Shown here: positions 9,024-19,711 of the stretch, one piece after another
Layout: every line of letters begins with the position of its first letter
How positions within the stretch are numbered: position 1 is the stretch's first letter
NCBI RefSeq assembly: GCF_011927825.1
Contig: NZ_JAATJI010000001.1
Location: 2,046,001-2,110,000 of the forward strand
DNA length: 64,000 nt
Direction of reading: 5' to 3'
Origin: Polymorphobacter fuscus
Lineage (GTDB): Bacteria; Pseudomonadota; Alphaproteobacteria; Sphingomonadales; Sphingomonadaceae
The notes under the pieces: model-generated
The model's input: the letters and a program-made list of their open reading frames with translations, nothing else
The model's database searches: none
Told to the model about the DNA's origin: nothing
Made by a program: the position numbers and the translations under genes

Positions 9024-10649
9024 ATGTACCGCCCCGCCCGCTTCCTCACCCCACTGTTCGCCATCGCCCTCACCGCCGCCGCGCCGCCGCCGATTTCCGC
9101 AACGCGCATCAAAGCCGATGTCGCAACCCTGGCGTCGGACGCCTTCGCTGGCCGCGGCCCCGGCGAGGACGGCGAGACCAAGACCATCGCCTTTCTGCAG
9201 GCCGAGATGGCGAAGGCCGGGCTGCAACCCGGCGGCCCCGATGGCCAATGGCTGCAGCCGGTGCCGCTGGTGCGCCTCGATCGCGCGCCGGGCGCCACGC
9301 TGACCCTGACGCACGGGGGCGCGGCCCACACCCTGACGCTCGGCCGCGACGCCACGCTCGGCCTGCGCAACCCGGGCCGCACCCGCATCGCCGACCTGCC
9401 GCTGGTGTTTGCCGGCTTCGGCATCGTCGGCCGCTTCGGCGGCGCGGATTACAACCCCTACAAGGGCATCGACATGGCGGGCAAGGTCGCCGTCGTCCTC
9501 GCCAACGACCCCGATTTCGAGGCCGGCAAGGATCTCGGCTTCGAAGGCCGGCGCCTTGTCATTGCCGGCCGCATCGGCAGCAAGTTCGAAGCGGCCGCAC
9601 GCGCCGGTGCCGCCGGGATCCTCGTCATCCATGAAGACTCCGCCGCCAGCTACCCCTGGCTCCAGGTCGGCAGCGGCGACGCGCTGCCCGCCATGGCCGC
9701 GGCCCCGCTCAAGCCATCGACGCTGCAGCTCAGCGGCTGGCTGTCCGGCGCCGCCGCTGCCGACCTGCTCAAGGCCCAGAACCTCGACCTTGCCGCGCTC
9801 AAGGCCCGCAGCCGGGCCCCGGGCTTTGCCGCCTTCGCGATGCCGGGCGCCGCCCTGTCGGCCGACGCGACGCTTACCGCCACGCCCGTCACCAGCCACA
9901 ATGTCATCGGGCGCATCCCCGGCGCCACCCGCCCGGCCGAAGCGATCCTTTACGGCGCGCATTGGGACGCCAATGGCCGCAACGGCCCCGATGCGACGGG
10001 TGACGCCATCCGAAATGGCGCCATCGACAATGCCACCGGCACCGCCGAACTGCTCGAAGTCGCCCGCGCCTTTGCTGCCGGGCCGCGCCCGGCGCGCAGC
10101 GTGATCTTCGCCGCCTGGACGGCCGAGGAAAAGGGCCTGATCGGCAGCGATCATTACGCCGCCAATCCGACGACACCGCTTGCCGCCACCGTCGCCGTCA
10201 TCAACCTCGATCCGCACGTCGCCCTGCCGGCGGCGCGCAATCTGGAGCTGATTGGCGGTGGCCGCACCCCGCTCGAAGACGCCTTGCGCCGCGAAGCCAA
10301 GGACTTGGGCCTCACCCTTGTCGACGAGCCCAACCCCGAAGCCGGCTGGTATTTCCGCTCCGATCACTACCCCTTCGCCCGGCGCGGCGTGCCGTCGCTG
10401 GCCTTTCGCGCCGGCCGTGACCTTGTCGCGGGCGGTTTCGCCCGCGGCGATGCCATCGTCGCCGAATACAACACCAACCATTACCACCAGCCCAGCGACA
10501 GCTTCCATCCGGATTGGGACTTTACGGGCACCGCGCAGGAAGCGACCGTCGCCTATCGTGTCGGCCGCGCGCTGGCCGACAGCCGCGACTGGCCGCTGTG
10601 GAACGCCGGTAGCGAATTCGCACCATTGCGAGGTCCGGCCCCGCGCTGA
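9024..10649 (+). CDS. Exported M28-family zinc peptidase with PA domain
   Basis: A 541-residue secreted metallopeptidase. It begins with a signal peptide (ARFLTPLFAIALTAAAP), followed by a protease-associated domain (about residues 120-270) and an M28 aminopeptidase domain. Expected zinc ligands and catalytic residues are visible: His in YGAHWDANG, Asp in DNATGTAEL, the EE pair in TAEEKGLIGS, Asp in INLDPH, and His in TNHYHQPSD. Members of this family trim amino acids from peptides in the periplasm or medium. It stands alone, 86 bases before the lactonase pair. Confidence 0.9.
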   Translation: MYRPARFLTPLFAIALTAAAPPPISATRIKADVATLASDAFAGRGPGEDGETKTIAFLQAEMAKAGLQPGGPDGQWLQPVPLVRLDRAPGATLTLTHGGAAHTLTLGRDATLGLRNPGRTRIADLPLVFAGFGIVGRFGGADYNPYKGIDMAGKVAVVLANDPDFEAGKDLGFEGRRLVIAGRIGSKFEAAARAGAAGILVIHEDSAASYPWLQVGSGDALPAMAAAPLKPSTLQLSGWLSGAAAADLLKAQNLDLAALKARSRAPGFAAFAMPGAALSADATLTATPVTSHNVIGRIPGATRPAEAILYGAHWDANGRNGPDATGDAIRNGAIDNATGTAELLEVARAFAAGPRPARSVIFAAWTAEEKGLIGSDHYAANPTTPLAATVAVINLDPHVALPAARNLELIGGGRTPLEDALRREAKDLGLTLVDEPNPEAGWYFRSDHYPFARRGVPSLAFRAGRDLVAGGFARGDAIVAEYNTNHYHQPSDSFHPDWDFTGTAQEATVAYRVGRALADSRDWPLWNAGSEFAPLRGPAPR

Positions 10650-10735
10650 CGCGGGCTCACTCCCCTTTTCGTCAATGGCGCGCGGCGTCCGGCCGCGCCA
10701 CCATCCTCGGCAAAAGACGCCCGGGGGAATTCGCC

Positions 10736-11656
10736 ATGCATCCGCACACCATCGTCGCCGAAGGGCTGCAGTTCCCCGAAGGCCCGATCGCCATGGACGA
10801 CGGGTCTGTCATCTTCGTGGAGATCAAGGCGGGCAAGCTGACCCGTCTCGCCCCGAATGGCACGCTGACCACCGTCGCCACGCCCGGCGGCGGCCCCAAT
10901 GGCGCCGCCATCGGCCCCGACGGCGCCATCTATGTCTGCAACAACGGCGGCTTCGCCTGGTACGAGCAGGACGGCATGCTGCTGCCCGGCAACGCCGCCG
11001 AGGATTACACCACCGGCCGCATCGAGCGCGTCGACATCGCCACCGGCAAGGTCGCGCGGCTGTACGACAAGACCGACGACGGGCTGGCGCTGTCCGGCCC
11101 CAACGACATCGTCTTCGATGCCGCCGGCGGCTTCTGGTTCACCGATCTCGGCAAGCATTTCCCGCATCACGAGACCAAGGGCGGGCTGTTCTACGGCAAG
11201 GCCGATGGCAGCAGCTGCGTCTGCGCCGTGCATGGCCCCAACCTCAACGGTGTCGGCCTGTCCCCCGATGGCAGCAAGATCTACGCCGCCGTCACCGCCG
11301 GCCGCGTCATCCTGGAATTCGATGTCACCGGCCCGGGCACTGTCGCGCCATCGCCGCTCGCCGCCATCCCCGGACGTTTCGTGACGACCTGGGGGACCAA
11401 GACCTATCTCGACAGCCTCGCCATGGAAGCCAACGGCAATATCGCCCAGGCGACGCTGATCGAGGAAGCCGGCGTCACGTCCGTCGACCCGGTCACCGGT
11501 GCCCAGGAATTCTTCGCCTTCCCGGACCTGCTGACCACCAACATCGCCTTTGGCGGTGCCGACATGATGGACGCCTGGGTGACTCTGTCGACCACCGGCA
11601 AGATGGCCCGATGCCGCTGGCCGCGCCCGGGCCTGCGCCTGCACTTCAACGGCTGA
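10736..11656 (+). CDS. SMP-30/gluconolactonase-like beta-propeller hydrolase
   Basis: A 306-residue protein of the SMP-30/LRE family. These six-bladed propellers hydrolyse sugar lactones using a divalent metal. Motifs include EGLQFPEGPI (metal Glu), GGPNGAAIGPDGAIYVCNN, GPNDIVFD (metal Asn/Asp region) and GPNLNGVGLSPDG. No signal peptide is present, so it is probably cytoplasmic. The ATG follows GGGGGA. Its stop overlaps the next gene's start (TGATG at 11654-11658), implying coupled translation with the alpha/beta hydrolase. The substrate is unknown. Confidence 0.88.
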   Translation: MHPHTIVAEGLQFPEGPIAMDDGSVIFVEIKAGKLTRLAPNGTLTTVATPGGGPNGAAIGPDGAIYVCNNGGFAWYEQDGMLLPGNAAEDYTTGRIERVDIATGKVARLYDKTDDGLALSGPNDIVFDAAGGFWFTDLGKHFPHHETKGGLFYGKADGSSCVCAVHGPNLNGVGLSPDGSKIYAAVTAGRVILEFDVTGPGTVAPSPLAAIPGRFVTTWGTKTYLDSLAMEANGNIAQATLIEEAGVTSVDPVTGAQEFFAFPDLLTTNIAFGGADMMDAWVTLSTTGKMARCRWPRPGLRLHFNG

Positions 11657-12525
11657 TGGCGATCACAACCCGCAGCATCGCCGCCAACGGGCTCGAATTC
11701 GCCATCGATGAATGCGGGGACGGCCCCGATATCGCCCTGTGCCTGCACGGCTTTCCCGAAAGCCGCTTTTCCTGGCGCCACCAGCTACCGGTGCTCGCCG
11801 GCCTCGGCTGGCACGCCGTTGCCCCTGATCTGCGCGGCTATGGCGACAGCAGCCGGCCGTTACGCCAGTCGGACTATCATATCGATCACCTCGTCGCCGA
11901 TGCGGCGGCGCTGTTCGACGCGCTCGGCGCCCGCCGCCGGCTGCTGGTCGCGCATGACTGGGGTGCGATCATCGCCTGGATCTTCGCCTTGCGCGACACC
12001 CGGCAGCTCGACGGCCTCGTCATCCTCAACGTCCCCCACCCGCGGGTGTTTCGCGACGTGCTGCGTGCCAGCTGGGCGCAGAAGCGCAAGAGCTGGTATG
12101 TCGCCTTCTTCCAGCTCCCGTGGCTGCCCGAGGCCTTGCTCGGCGCCCGGCATGCCGAGGCCATCGGCAAGGCGTTTACCGGCATGGCGATCGACAAGGC
12201 GGCCTTCCCGCCGGCCGTGATCGACCATTATCGCGCCAACGCCAGCCGGCCCGGCGCGCTGACGGCGATGATCAACTATTATCGCGCCAACTTCCCCGAC
12301 ATCCTCGATGAACCCGCGCCGCGGCTGGCGGTCCCGACCCTGATGCTGTGGGGGGAGGCCGACTCGGCGCTCGGCCTCGAACTCACCCACGGCTATGCGC
12401 CGCTCGTCAGCGACTTCACCCTCAGGCGCTTCCCCAACGTTTCGCACTGGGTGCAGCAGGAAGCACCGGATGCGGTCAATGCAGCGCTGGAGGAATGGCT
12501 CGCGCCGCGGCGACCTCCGGCTTGA
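11656..12525 (+). CDS. Alpha/beta-fold hydrolase, epoxide-hydrolase-like
   Basis: A 289-residue alpha/beta hydrolase. It shows the oxyanion motif LHGFPESRFSW, the RGYGDS loop, the nucleophile elbow AHDWGAIIAW with Asp as nucleophile (as in epoxide hydrolases and haloalkane dehalogenases), and a late His in NVSHWVQQE. Homologues hydrolyse epoxides or esters. The start ATG overlaps the lactonase stop by one base, and I rejected the longer in-frame extension back to 10252 because it runs antisense-like through two real genes. The pair may act on one substrate, which the sequence does not reveal. Confidence 0.87.
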   Translation: MAITTRSIAANGLEFAIDECGDGPDIALCLHGFPESRFSWRHQLPVLAGLGWHAVAPDLRGYGDSSRPLRQSDYHIDHLVADAAALFDALGARRRLLVAHDWGAIIAWIFALRDTRQLDGLVILNVPHPRVFRDVLRASWAQKRKSWYVAFFQLPWLPEALLGARHAEAIGKAFTGMAIDKAAFPPAVIDHYRANASRPGALTAMINYYRANFPDILDEPAPRLAVPTLMLWGEADSALGLELTHGYAPLVSDFTLRRFPNVSHWVQQEAPDAVNAALEEWLAPRRPPA

Positions 12526-12550
12526 GGGCATCGTCTCGGCGTCGGGCCTG

Positions 12551-13027
12551 CTACCGGCGCAGCGATTCGCCGCGTCGCTGCGCAAAGAAATCGCGCAGCA
12601 GCTCTGCCGATTCGCGCGCGGCGATGCCGGTGATGACCTGCGGCACATGATGGGCCTGTGGATGGGTGAAGATGCGCGGCCCCTGCTCGATGCCGCCCGA
12701 CTTGGGGTCGGACGCGCCATAGACCAGCGTCGCGATCCGCGCCTGGCCGATGGCGGCGGCACACATGGGGCACGGCTCCAGCGTCACATGCAGCGTGCAT
12801 CCGACCAGTCGCTCGGTGCCCAGCGCCGCCCCCGCCGCCCTGATCGCCAATATTTCGGCATGGGCTGTCGGATCCGCCTGCTCGCGCGTGCGATTGCCGG
12901 CAGCGGCGATCAATCGCCCGTCGGGGCCTGAAACCACGGCGCCGACCGGCACCTCACCACGCGCCGCGGCCAGGCGTGCCTCGTCCAGCGCGCGGGCCAT
13001 GGCGGGGGAAGGCGGGAATGGCGGCAC
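12551..13027 (-). CDS. tadA: tRNA(Arg) adenosine-34 deaminase TadA
   Basis: TadA converts adenosine to inosine at the wobble position of tRNA-Arg(ACG). The 158-residue protein has the zinc-dependent deaminase signature: HAE (residues 56-58; His ligand and proton-shuttling Glu) and PCPMC (85-89; two Cys ligands). The C-terminal helix DFFAQRRGES is typical. It converges with the hydrolase gene 25 bases away. Its length matches the family. Confidence 0.95.
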   Translation of the reverse strand: MPPFPPSPAMARALDEARLAAARGEVPVGAVVSGPDGRLIAAAGNRTREQADPTAHAEILAIRAAGAALGTERLVGCTLHVTLEPCPMCAAAIGQARIATLVYGASDPKSGGIEQGPRIFTHPQAHHVPQVITGIAARESAELLRDFFAQRRGESLRR

Positions 13028-13098
13028 GCCGACCGTCTAGAACAGGCCGCCTTCCGAAACCAGATTGCCGCCGGTCGGGGAACAGCGCGGCCGAAGCC

Positions 13099-13446
13099 TC
13101 AATCCTGCTTGTTGGGATCGTCGGCGCGTTCGACGCTGATCGTCGGCACGGTAACTGTCGTGTCGGTGCTGCTGACATCGACGGTCGGCACCTTGACCGT
13201 TTCCTTCTTTTTGCCGAGATCGATCGTGGCGGTCTTGATGTCGAACACCGGCGCCTCGCCAGCGCTGGTTTCCAGCTTGACGGTCGGTGCCTTGCCTTCC
13301 TTGACCTGATCGACATTGATGAAGCCGAAGGCAAATGCGGCCACGACAAGCGCCACCAGGATCAGCAACGCGATCAGCCAGCCGCCCGACGACGACCGCC
13401 GCACTTCGACGACGCGGCCATCGCGATCGGTTTCAAACTCAGCCAT
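13099..13446 (-). CDS. Small single-pass membrane protein of unknown function
   Basis: A 115-residue protein with a charged N-terminus (MAEFETDRDGRVVEVRR), one membrane helix (about residues 22-43: WLIALLILVALVVAAFAFGF), and a periplasmic tail rich in Lys, Thr and Val repeats (VKLETSAG, DIKTATIDLGKKKETVKVPTV in two blocks). The ATG at 13446 has AGGAG upstream; the ORF extends to 13476 without support. I do not recognise a family. Similar short membrane proteins with beta-rich tails are frequent in sphingomonads. Confidence 0.72.
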   Translation of the reverse strand: MAEFETDRDGRVVEVRRSSSGGWLIALLILVALVVAAFAFGFINVDQVKEGKAPTVKLETSAGEAPVFDIKTATIDLGKKKETVKVPTVDVSSTDTTVTVPTISVERADDPNKQD

Positions 13447-13553
13447 GCCCGGATTCTCCTGTTGTGTGAAGCACAACGCCAGGGCTTCGCCGATAGTTCC
13501 GCGGCTGCTACGAAGGCCGCAAAGGCCCGCGCGCGACGGGCGACAACCCTGGG

Positions 13554-15506
<1,953 letters not shown>

Positions 15507-15507
15507 G

Positions 15508-16191
15508 TTACAGCTCGGTCCATTTGCGCAGCAGATTGTGATAGATGCCGGTCAGCCGGATGACCTCGGCATCGTCATGGCCCAGCGACTGCGAAAGAAG
15601 CTGGATGCTGCTGTCGAGATCGAACAGCAGCCGCCGGCTGTCATTGTCGCGCACCATCGACTGCAGCCAGAAAAAGCTCGCCAGCCGCCGGCCGCGCGTC
15701 ACCGGCTCGACCCGGTGCAGCGATGACGCCGGGTACAGCACCATATGCCCCGCCGGCAGCTTGACCGCCTCGACGCCGAATTCATGCTCGATGACCAGTT
15801 CGCCGCCGTCATAGCTGTCGGGGTCGGCAAGGAACAGCGTCGCGGACAAATCGCTCCGGATCCGGAAACTGCTGCCGCGCTGGATCCGCACCGCATTGTC
15901 GACGTGGAGGCCAAAGCTCTGCCCGCCTTCATAGCTGTTGAACAGCGGCGGGTAGATGCTGTGCGGCAGCGCCGCCGCGATGAACAGCGGCGTCCGCCCC
16001 AGGGCATCGAGGATCAGGCCGCCTGCCTCGCGCGCCGCCGGGCTGGCTTCAGGCAGCTGCATGTTGCGCTTGGCCAGCGCCGACTGGTGGCCGGAGGTGA
16101 CATTGCCGTCCACCCATTCGGCGCCATCGACCAGCGCGCGGACGGCGCCGAGCACATCGGCATCGAGCACCGCCGGAATCGCGATCAACAT
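15508..16191 (-). CDS. piuC: PKHD-type Fe(II)/2-oxoglutarate dioxygenase (PiuC/YbiX)
   Basis: A 227-residue member of the PiuC/YbiX hydroxylase family, which is usually encoded beside a catecholate siderophore receptor. The iron ligands are visible as HVD (FGLHVDNAV) and a distal His ([10 protein letters not shown]), followed by Arg for 2-oxoglutarate (GRRLASFF). Its substrate is unknown in this family. It lies 39 bases downstream of the receptor gene on the same strand, so it is probably co-transcribed and iron-regulated with it. No signal peptide is visible. Confidence 0.92.
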   Translation of the reverse strand: MLIAIPAVLDADVLGAVRALVDGAEWVDGNVTSGHQSALAKRNMQLPEASPAAREAGGLILDALGRTPLFIAAALPHSIYPPLFNSYEGGQSFGLHVDNAVRIQRGSSFRIRSDLSATLFLADPDSYDGGELVIEHEFGVEAVKLPAGHMVLYPASSLHRVEPVTRGRRLASFFWLQSMVRDNDSRRLLFDLDSSIQLLSQSLGHDDAEVIRLTGIYHNLLRKWTEL

Positions 16192-16230
16192 GGCACGATC
16201 CTATCCGACGGCATCCCGGTCTGCCAGGCG

Positions 16231-18645
16231 TCAGAAACTGTAGAAGACGCTGAGCACCGCCGAGCGACCATCGCCGGGCACTGCCCAGCCACCGGTGACG
16301 GCGCCGGTGGTGGCGTTGACGTTGTTGCGCACACCGGTGAAGTATTTTTCGTTGGTGAAATTCTGGATGTTGAGCTGCGCCGTGATCCCCTGCGCAAAGG
16401 CGTAGGAGAGGAAGGCGCGGTGGATCAGATAATCCTCCACCCGATACTGGACGGGATTGGCCAGAACCGATTGGTTGGTGGCAAAGCTGCCCTGGTAGGT
16501 GAAGCCATAGCCGAGCTCGAGCCCGAACGGCAGGCGATAGCTGGTGAACAGGCTGCCCGAATGCTTCGGCGTCTGGATCAGCTGGTTGCCCGCCTGCGGG
16601 TCGGGGATGGCGGCGGTGTTGGCGCAGCCGGTGGTGCCGGGGTTGGCAAGGCAGAAGTTGGAGACGCTCTGCAGCACCTTGCCGTCGAGATAGGTGTAGT
16701 TGGCGAACAGCGTCCACGCCGGCGTGATGCTGCCCGAGGCGCCGAGGGCGACGCCATCGACCCGCGACCGGCCATCGAGCACCTGCAGGCTGGTCGGCAG
16801 CGACGGATCGTTGGAGGGCGTCCGGAAATTGCTGCGTTCGTTGCGGAACAGCGCCGCCGTCAGTTGCAGCTTGCGGTCGAACAGGTCGGCCTTGGCGCCG
16901 ATTTCATAATTGCGCGCCGTTTCGGGCGCCACGGCGCAAAGGTCGGCGGCGCCGGGGGCGGGGATACCGCAGCCCAGCCGCACCGTGGCCGACGACGGCG
17001 TCTTGGCATTGCCATAGGCGGCATAGAGGCTGACCGTCTTGACCGGCTTGAAGACAAGGCCGCCGCGATAGGAGAACAGATTCTCGTCGCTGACCTGGGA
17101 CGCCTGCTGCGCCGGCGTCAGCGCCGCCGTGCCGGGCGGCACAAAGCCCAGCGCCAGGTTGCGGAAGTTCGCCTTGTTGTTCTCATAGCGGACGGCGCCG
17201 TTGAGTTCGAACATCTCGCCGATTTCCAGCGTGTCGAAGGCATAGACCGCCTTGTTGGTGGTGCTGCTGCGCGACTGGGCGGTGACGGTGCGGTTGACCG
17301 GGCCGGTGTAGGTCGTGTCGGGGTTGGCAATGGCGATCGTCGGCAGCGTCAGCGCGTTGCCGGCAGCATCGCGGATCAGCGATCCCGATACGATGTCGTA
17401 ATCCTCCCAGGAAAAGGACGCGCCGACCACCAGCGTATTGCGCAACCGGCCCTTCTCGCCGGAAACGATGCGCAGGTCGGTCTGGTTGACCATGATCTCG
17501 TTGATCTGGTCGCGCACCAGCCCGCGCGGGCCCGACGGCTGGTACAGGCCAGGCGCCAGGGTTGCCGGGCAGGCAAGGCCCTGCGTGGCGGTGCCGTTGG
17601 CGCCGACCGGCTGCCGACCGGAGCCGGTCAGGCAGAAGGTGCCCTGCGGCGCGCTCGTCACCGTATCCTGCGCCACACGCTGCCAGCGGGACAGATTGCG
17701 CAGCACCACCGCGTCGCTGAAGGCGTGACGGGCGGTGGCGGTCAGGCGATCGACGGTGATCTGCTGCGCGTCGAGGTTGACGATACCGAAATAATCGCTG
17801 CGGTCGGCCTCGGGCAGCGGCCCGGCGTTCACCGAACTTTTGAAATAGGGCACGCCAAAGACCGGCGTATTGTCATCGCGCTGGTGGAGATAGGCCAAAG
17901 TCAGGCTGGTCGGCCCTTCCACCCCGAGCGTGATCGACGGCGCCACGCCCCAGCGCTTGAAGCGCTCGACATCGCGGCCGGGCACATCGTTGCGGTGGAT
18001 CATCGCGTTGAGCCGCACCGCGACGAGGTCGCCGGCCCGGACATTGCTGTCGATGGTGCCGCGATAATAGGAATCCGTGCCGATGCCGCCGCTGATGACG
18101 GTCAGATCGTTCGCCTGTGGCACCTTGCTGACGATGTTGATCGTCCCGCCGACCGACCCGGAGCCGTTGAACACCGAATTGGCGCCGTTGTAGACTTCGA
18201 TCTGCTGCAGGTTGAACGGGTCGGTGCGGCTGTATTGGGCACTGTCGCGCACACCGTCCTGGGTAATGTCGTTGTTGGCCGAATAGCCGCGCAGGTTGAT
18301 CGAATCGCCATAGCCGCCACCGCCTTCACCGGCGCCGAAGGTGATGCCCGGCACCACGGCCAGCACGTCGCGCAGCGTCAGCAGGTTCTGCTTGCGAATG
18401 ACCTGGTCGCCGATCACCGTCACCGTTTGCGGCGTGTCGAGCAGCGGCGCCGTCGACTTGGGCGATTCCAGAACGACATCGCGGTGGCCGGTGACGACGA
18501 TGGCGGGTGCCTCTGCCGCCTCGATCACTTCCGCTGCCGTCGGCGCCGTGTGCAGCACACCGACACAGCCAAGCGCGAGAAAGGAGGCCGCGATCGGGCG
18601 GCGGTCGTTGGTGCGATGCATTTTTCGTTGTCCCGGCGTTTTCAT
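16231..18645 (-). CDS. fiu: TonB-dependent catecholate-type siderophore receptor (Fiu-like)
   Basis: An outer-membrane receptor that imports ferric siderophores using TonB energy. From the ATG at 18645 it has 804 residues: a signal peptide near MHRTNDRRPIAASFLALG, a TonB-box-like IVVTG, the plug domain (DTPQTVTVIGDQVI, SINLRGYSANND, VYNGANSVFNGSGSVGGTIN split), and a 22-strand barrel ending in VLSVFYSF with the terminal Phe. The 73 bases upstream hold two Fur-like palindromes. The start could also be the ATG at 18621. It is followed by piuC, as is usual for Fiu-type receptors. Confidence 0.93.
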   Translation of the reverse strand: MKTPGQRKMHRTNDRRPIAASFLALGCVGVLHTAPTAAEVIEAAEAPAIVVTGHRDVVLESPKSTAPLLDTPQTVTVIGDQVIRKQNLLTLRDVLAVVPGITFGAGEGGGGYGDSINLRGYSANNDITQDGVRDSAQYSRTDPFNLQQIEVYNGANSVFNGSGSVGGTINIVSKVPQANDLTVISGGIGTDSYYRGTIDSNVRAGDLVAVRLNAMIHRNDVPGRDVERFKRWGVAPSITLGVEGPTSLTLAYLHQRDDNTPVFGVPYFKSSVNAGPLPEADRSDYFGIVNLDAQQITVDRLTATARHAFSDAVVLRNLSRWQRVAQDTVTSAPQGTFCLTGSGRQPVGANGTATQGLACPATLAPGLYQPSGPRGLVRDQINEIMVNQTDLRIVSGEKGRLRNTLVVGASFSWEDYDIVSGSLIRDAAGNALTLPTIAIANPDTTYTGPVNRTVTAQSRSSTTNKAVYAFDTLEIGEMFELNGAVRYENNKANFRNLALGFVPPGTAALTPAQQASQVSDENLFSYRGGLVFKPVKTVSLYAAYGNAKTPSSATVRLGCGIPAPGAADLCAVAPETARNYEIGAKADLFDRKLQLTAALFRNERSNFRTPSNDPSLPTSLQVLDGRSRVDGVALGASGSITPAWTLFANYTYLDGKVLQSVSNFCLANPGTTGCANTAAIPDPQAGNQLIQTPKHSGSLFTSYRLPFGLELGYGFTYQGSFATNQSVLANPVQYRVEDYLIHRAFLSYAFAQGITAQLNIQNFTNEKYFTGVRNNVNATTGAVTGGWAVPGDGRSAVLSVFYSF

Positions 18646-18659
18646 TCCGCCGTGGTTAA

Positions 18660-18674
18660 TGAGAGGCATTCTCA
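18660..18674. promoter_or_regulatory. fur box: Candidate Fur box 1 upstream of the receptor
   Basis: TGAGA-N5-TCTCA, a perfect inverted repeat 15 bases upstream of the receptor ATG. Spacing and sequence resemble Fur sites (7-1-7 form). It lies in the short gap after apbE. Confidence 0.55.
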
Positions 18675-18686
18675 GTGTCAACGCAA

Positions 18687-18703
18687 TTGCGAAACATTCG
18701 CAT
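18687..18703. promoter_or_regulatory. fur box: Candidate Fur box 2 upstream of the receptor
   Basis: TGCGAA-ACA-TTCGCA (18688-18702) is a perfect inverted repeat. Its core GCGAA-N3-TTCGC recurs upstream of the PepSY gene at 21804-21816. This looks like the TTGCGAAT-type Fur site seen in several proteobacteria. Confidence 0.65.
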
Positions 18704-18718
18704 CACGAGGTGCGCCGA

Positions 18719-19711
18719 CTATTCGAGCATCGCCGCAAACGCCGGCGACAGCGCCTCGACGGCCCCTTCGCCGCGGCGCGTGATCATCAGCACGGCGAGG
18801 TTTTCGGCGCGGGCGAGCGCCATGCCTGCCGCCTGCCCCAGGACCGTCAGCGCCGTCGCCCAGGCATCGGCGGCCATGGCGGTGCGGTGCAAGACTGTCA
18901 CCGACGCCACGCCATTGGCGATCGGGTGGCCGCTGCGCGGATCGATGCTGTGGCTGTGCCGCGTCCCGGCTTCGAGGCGGTACCTCCGGTAATCGCCGGA
19001 TGTCGCCGCCGACAGGCCGCACAGCGCCACCCGCGTCAACGGCATCGCCAGCCCGGGCACCGTCTCCAGGTCGACCCACCATGGCGTGCCATCGGGCTTG
19101 CAGCCTTCGCCGCGCAGTTCGCCCCCGGCTTCGACCAGAAAGTCGCGCAGGCCAAGGCGTGTCAGGTGCAGCGCCATCGCATCGACGGCATAACCCTTGG
19201 CAATCCCCGACAAATCGAGGCGAACGTCGGCGGTGCGCCGTGCCGCATCGCCATCCAGCGCGATCGATCGCCAGGCATCGGGCGCCGACCCCGCCGCTCC
19301 GGCTTCGCCCGGACAGCCGAAACCCCAGTGATTGACCAGATGGCCGATCGCCGGGTCGAACGCCCCCCTGCTGCGTGCCGCAATGTCGAGCCCGGCGCGC
19401 AGCACCGTTGCCAGGTCGGGCGGCAGCTGCTGCCATTCGCCCGGCGGGGCGCGGTTGAAGCGGCTAAGGTTGGAGGCCGCGTCCCAATGGCTCATGGTCG
19501 CAACAACGCCATCGAGCACAGCCTGCAGCCCCCGCGTCAGCGACTCGGCCTGCGCCGGGTCGTTGACGACGATGCGCGCCGACCAGCGCGTGCCCATCGA
19601 CGGACCGCCGACCGATACCACCGCCGCACCCGCTCCATGCCGGCGCACCACGGCCGGCGCCAAGCCGACCGGAATGGCGATGCGCGGCACAGGGACCGCT
19701 GCCCGCGGCAT
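18719..19711 (-). CDS. apbE: FAD:protein FMN transferase (ApbE)
   Basis: ApbE moves FMN from FAD onto a threonine or serine of target proteins. The 330-residue protein shows GGPSMGTRWSA, RLDLSGIAKGYAVDAM (FAD/Mg region), EAGGELRGEG and HSIDPRSGHPI, all conserved in the family. ApbE normally acts outside the cytoplasm, yet I see no convincing signal peptide or lipobox in MPRAAVPVPRIAIPVGLAPAVV. Its ATG overlaps the stop of the DUF4198 gene (TGATG at 19709-19713), so the two are translationally coupled. The likely substrate is the DUF2271 protein two genes upstream. Confidence 0.93.
   Translation of the reverse strand: MPRAAVPVPRIAIPVGLAPAVVRRHGAGAAVVSVGGPSMGTRWSARIVVNDPAQAESLTRGLQAVLDGVVATMSHWDAASNLSRFNRAPPGEWQQLPPDLATVLRAGLDIAARSRGAFDPAIGHLVNHWGFGCPGEAGAAGSAPDAWRSIALDGDAARRTADVRLDLSGIAKGYAVDAMALHLTRLGLRDFLVEAGGELRGEGCKPDGTPWWVDLETVPGLAMPLTRVALCGLSAATSGDYRRYRLEAGTRHSHSIDPRSGHPIANGVASVTVLHRTAMAADAWATALTVLGQAAGMALARAENLAVLMITRRGEGAVEALSPAFAAMLE

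Noticed and set aside
15745..18783. A 1012-residue open frame on the plus strand
   Set aside because: It is antisense to the siderophore receptor and PiuC. Composition is Arg/Ala-rich without domains, as expected of a high-GC shadow.
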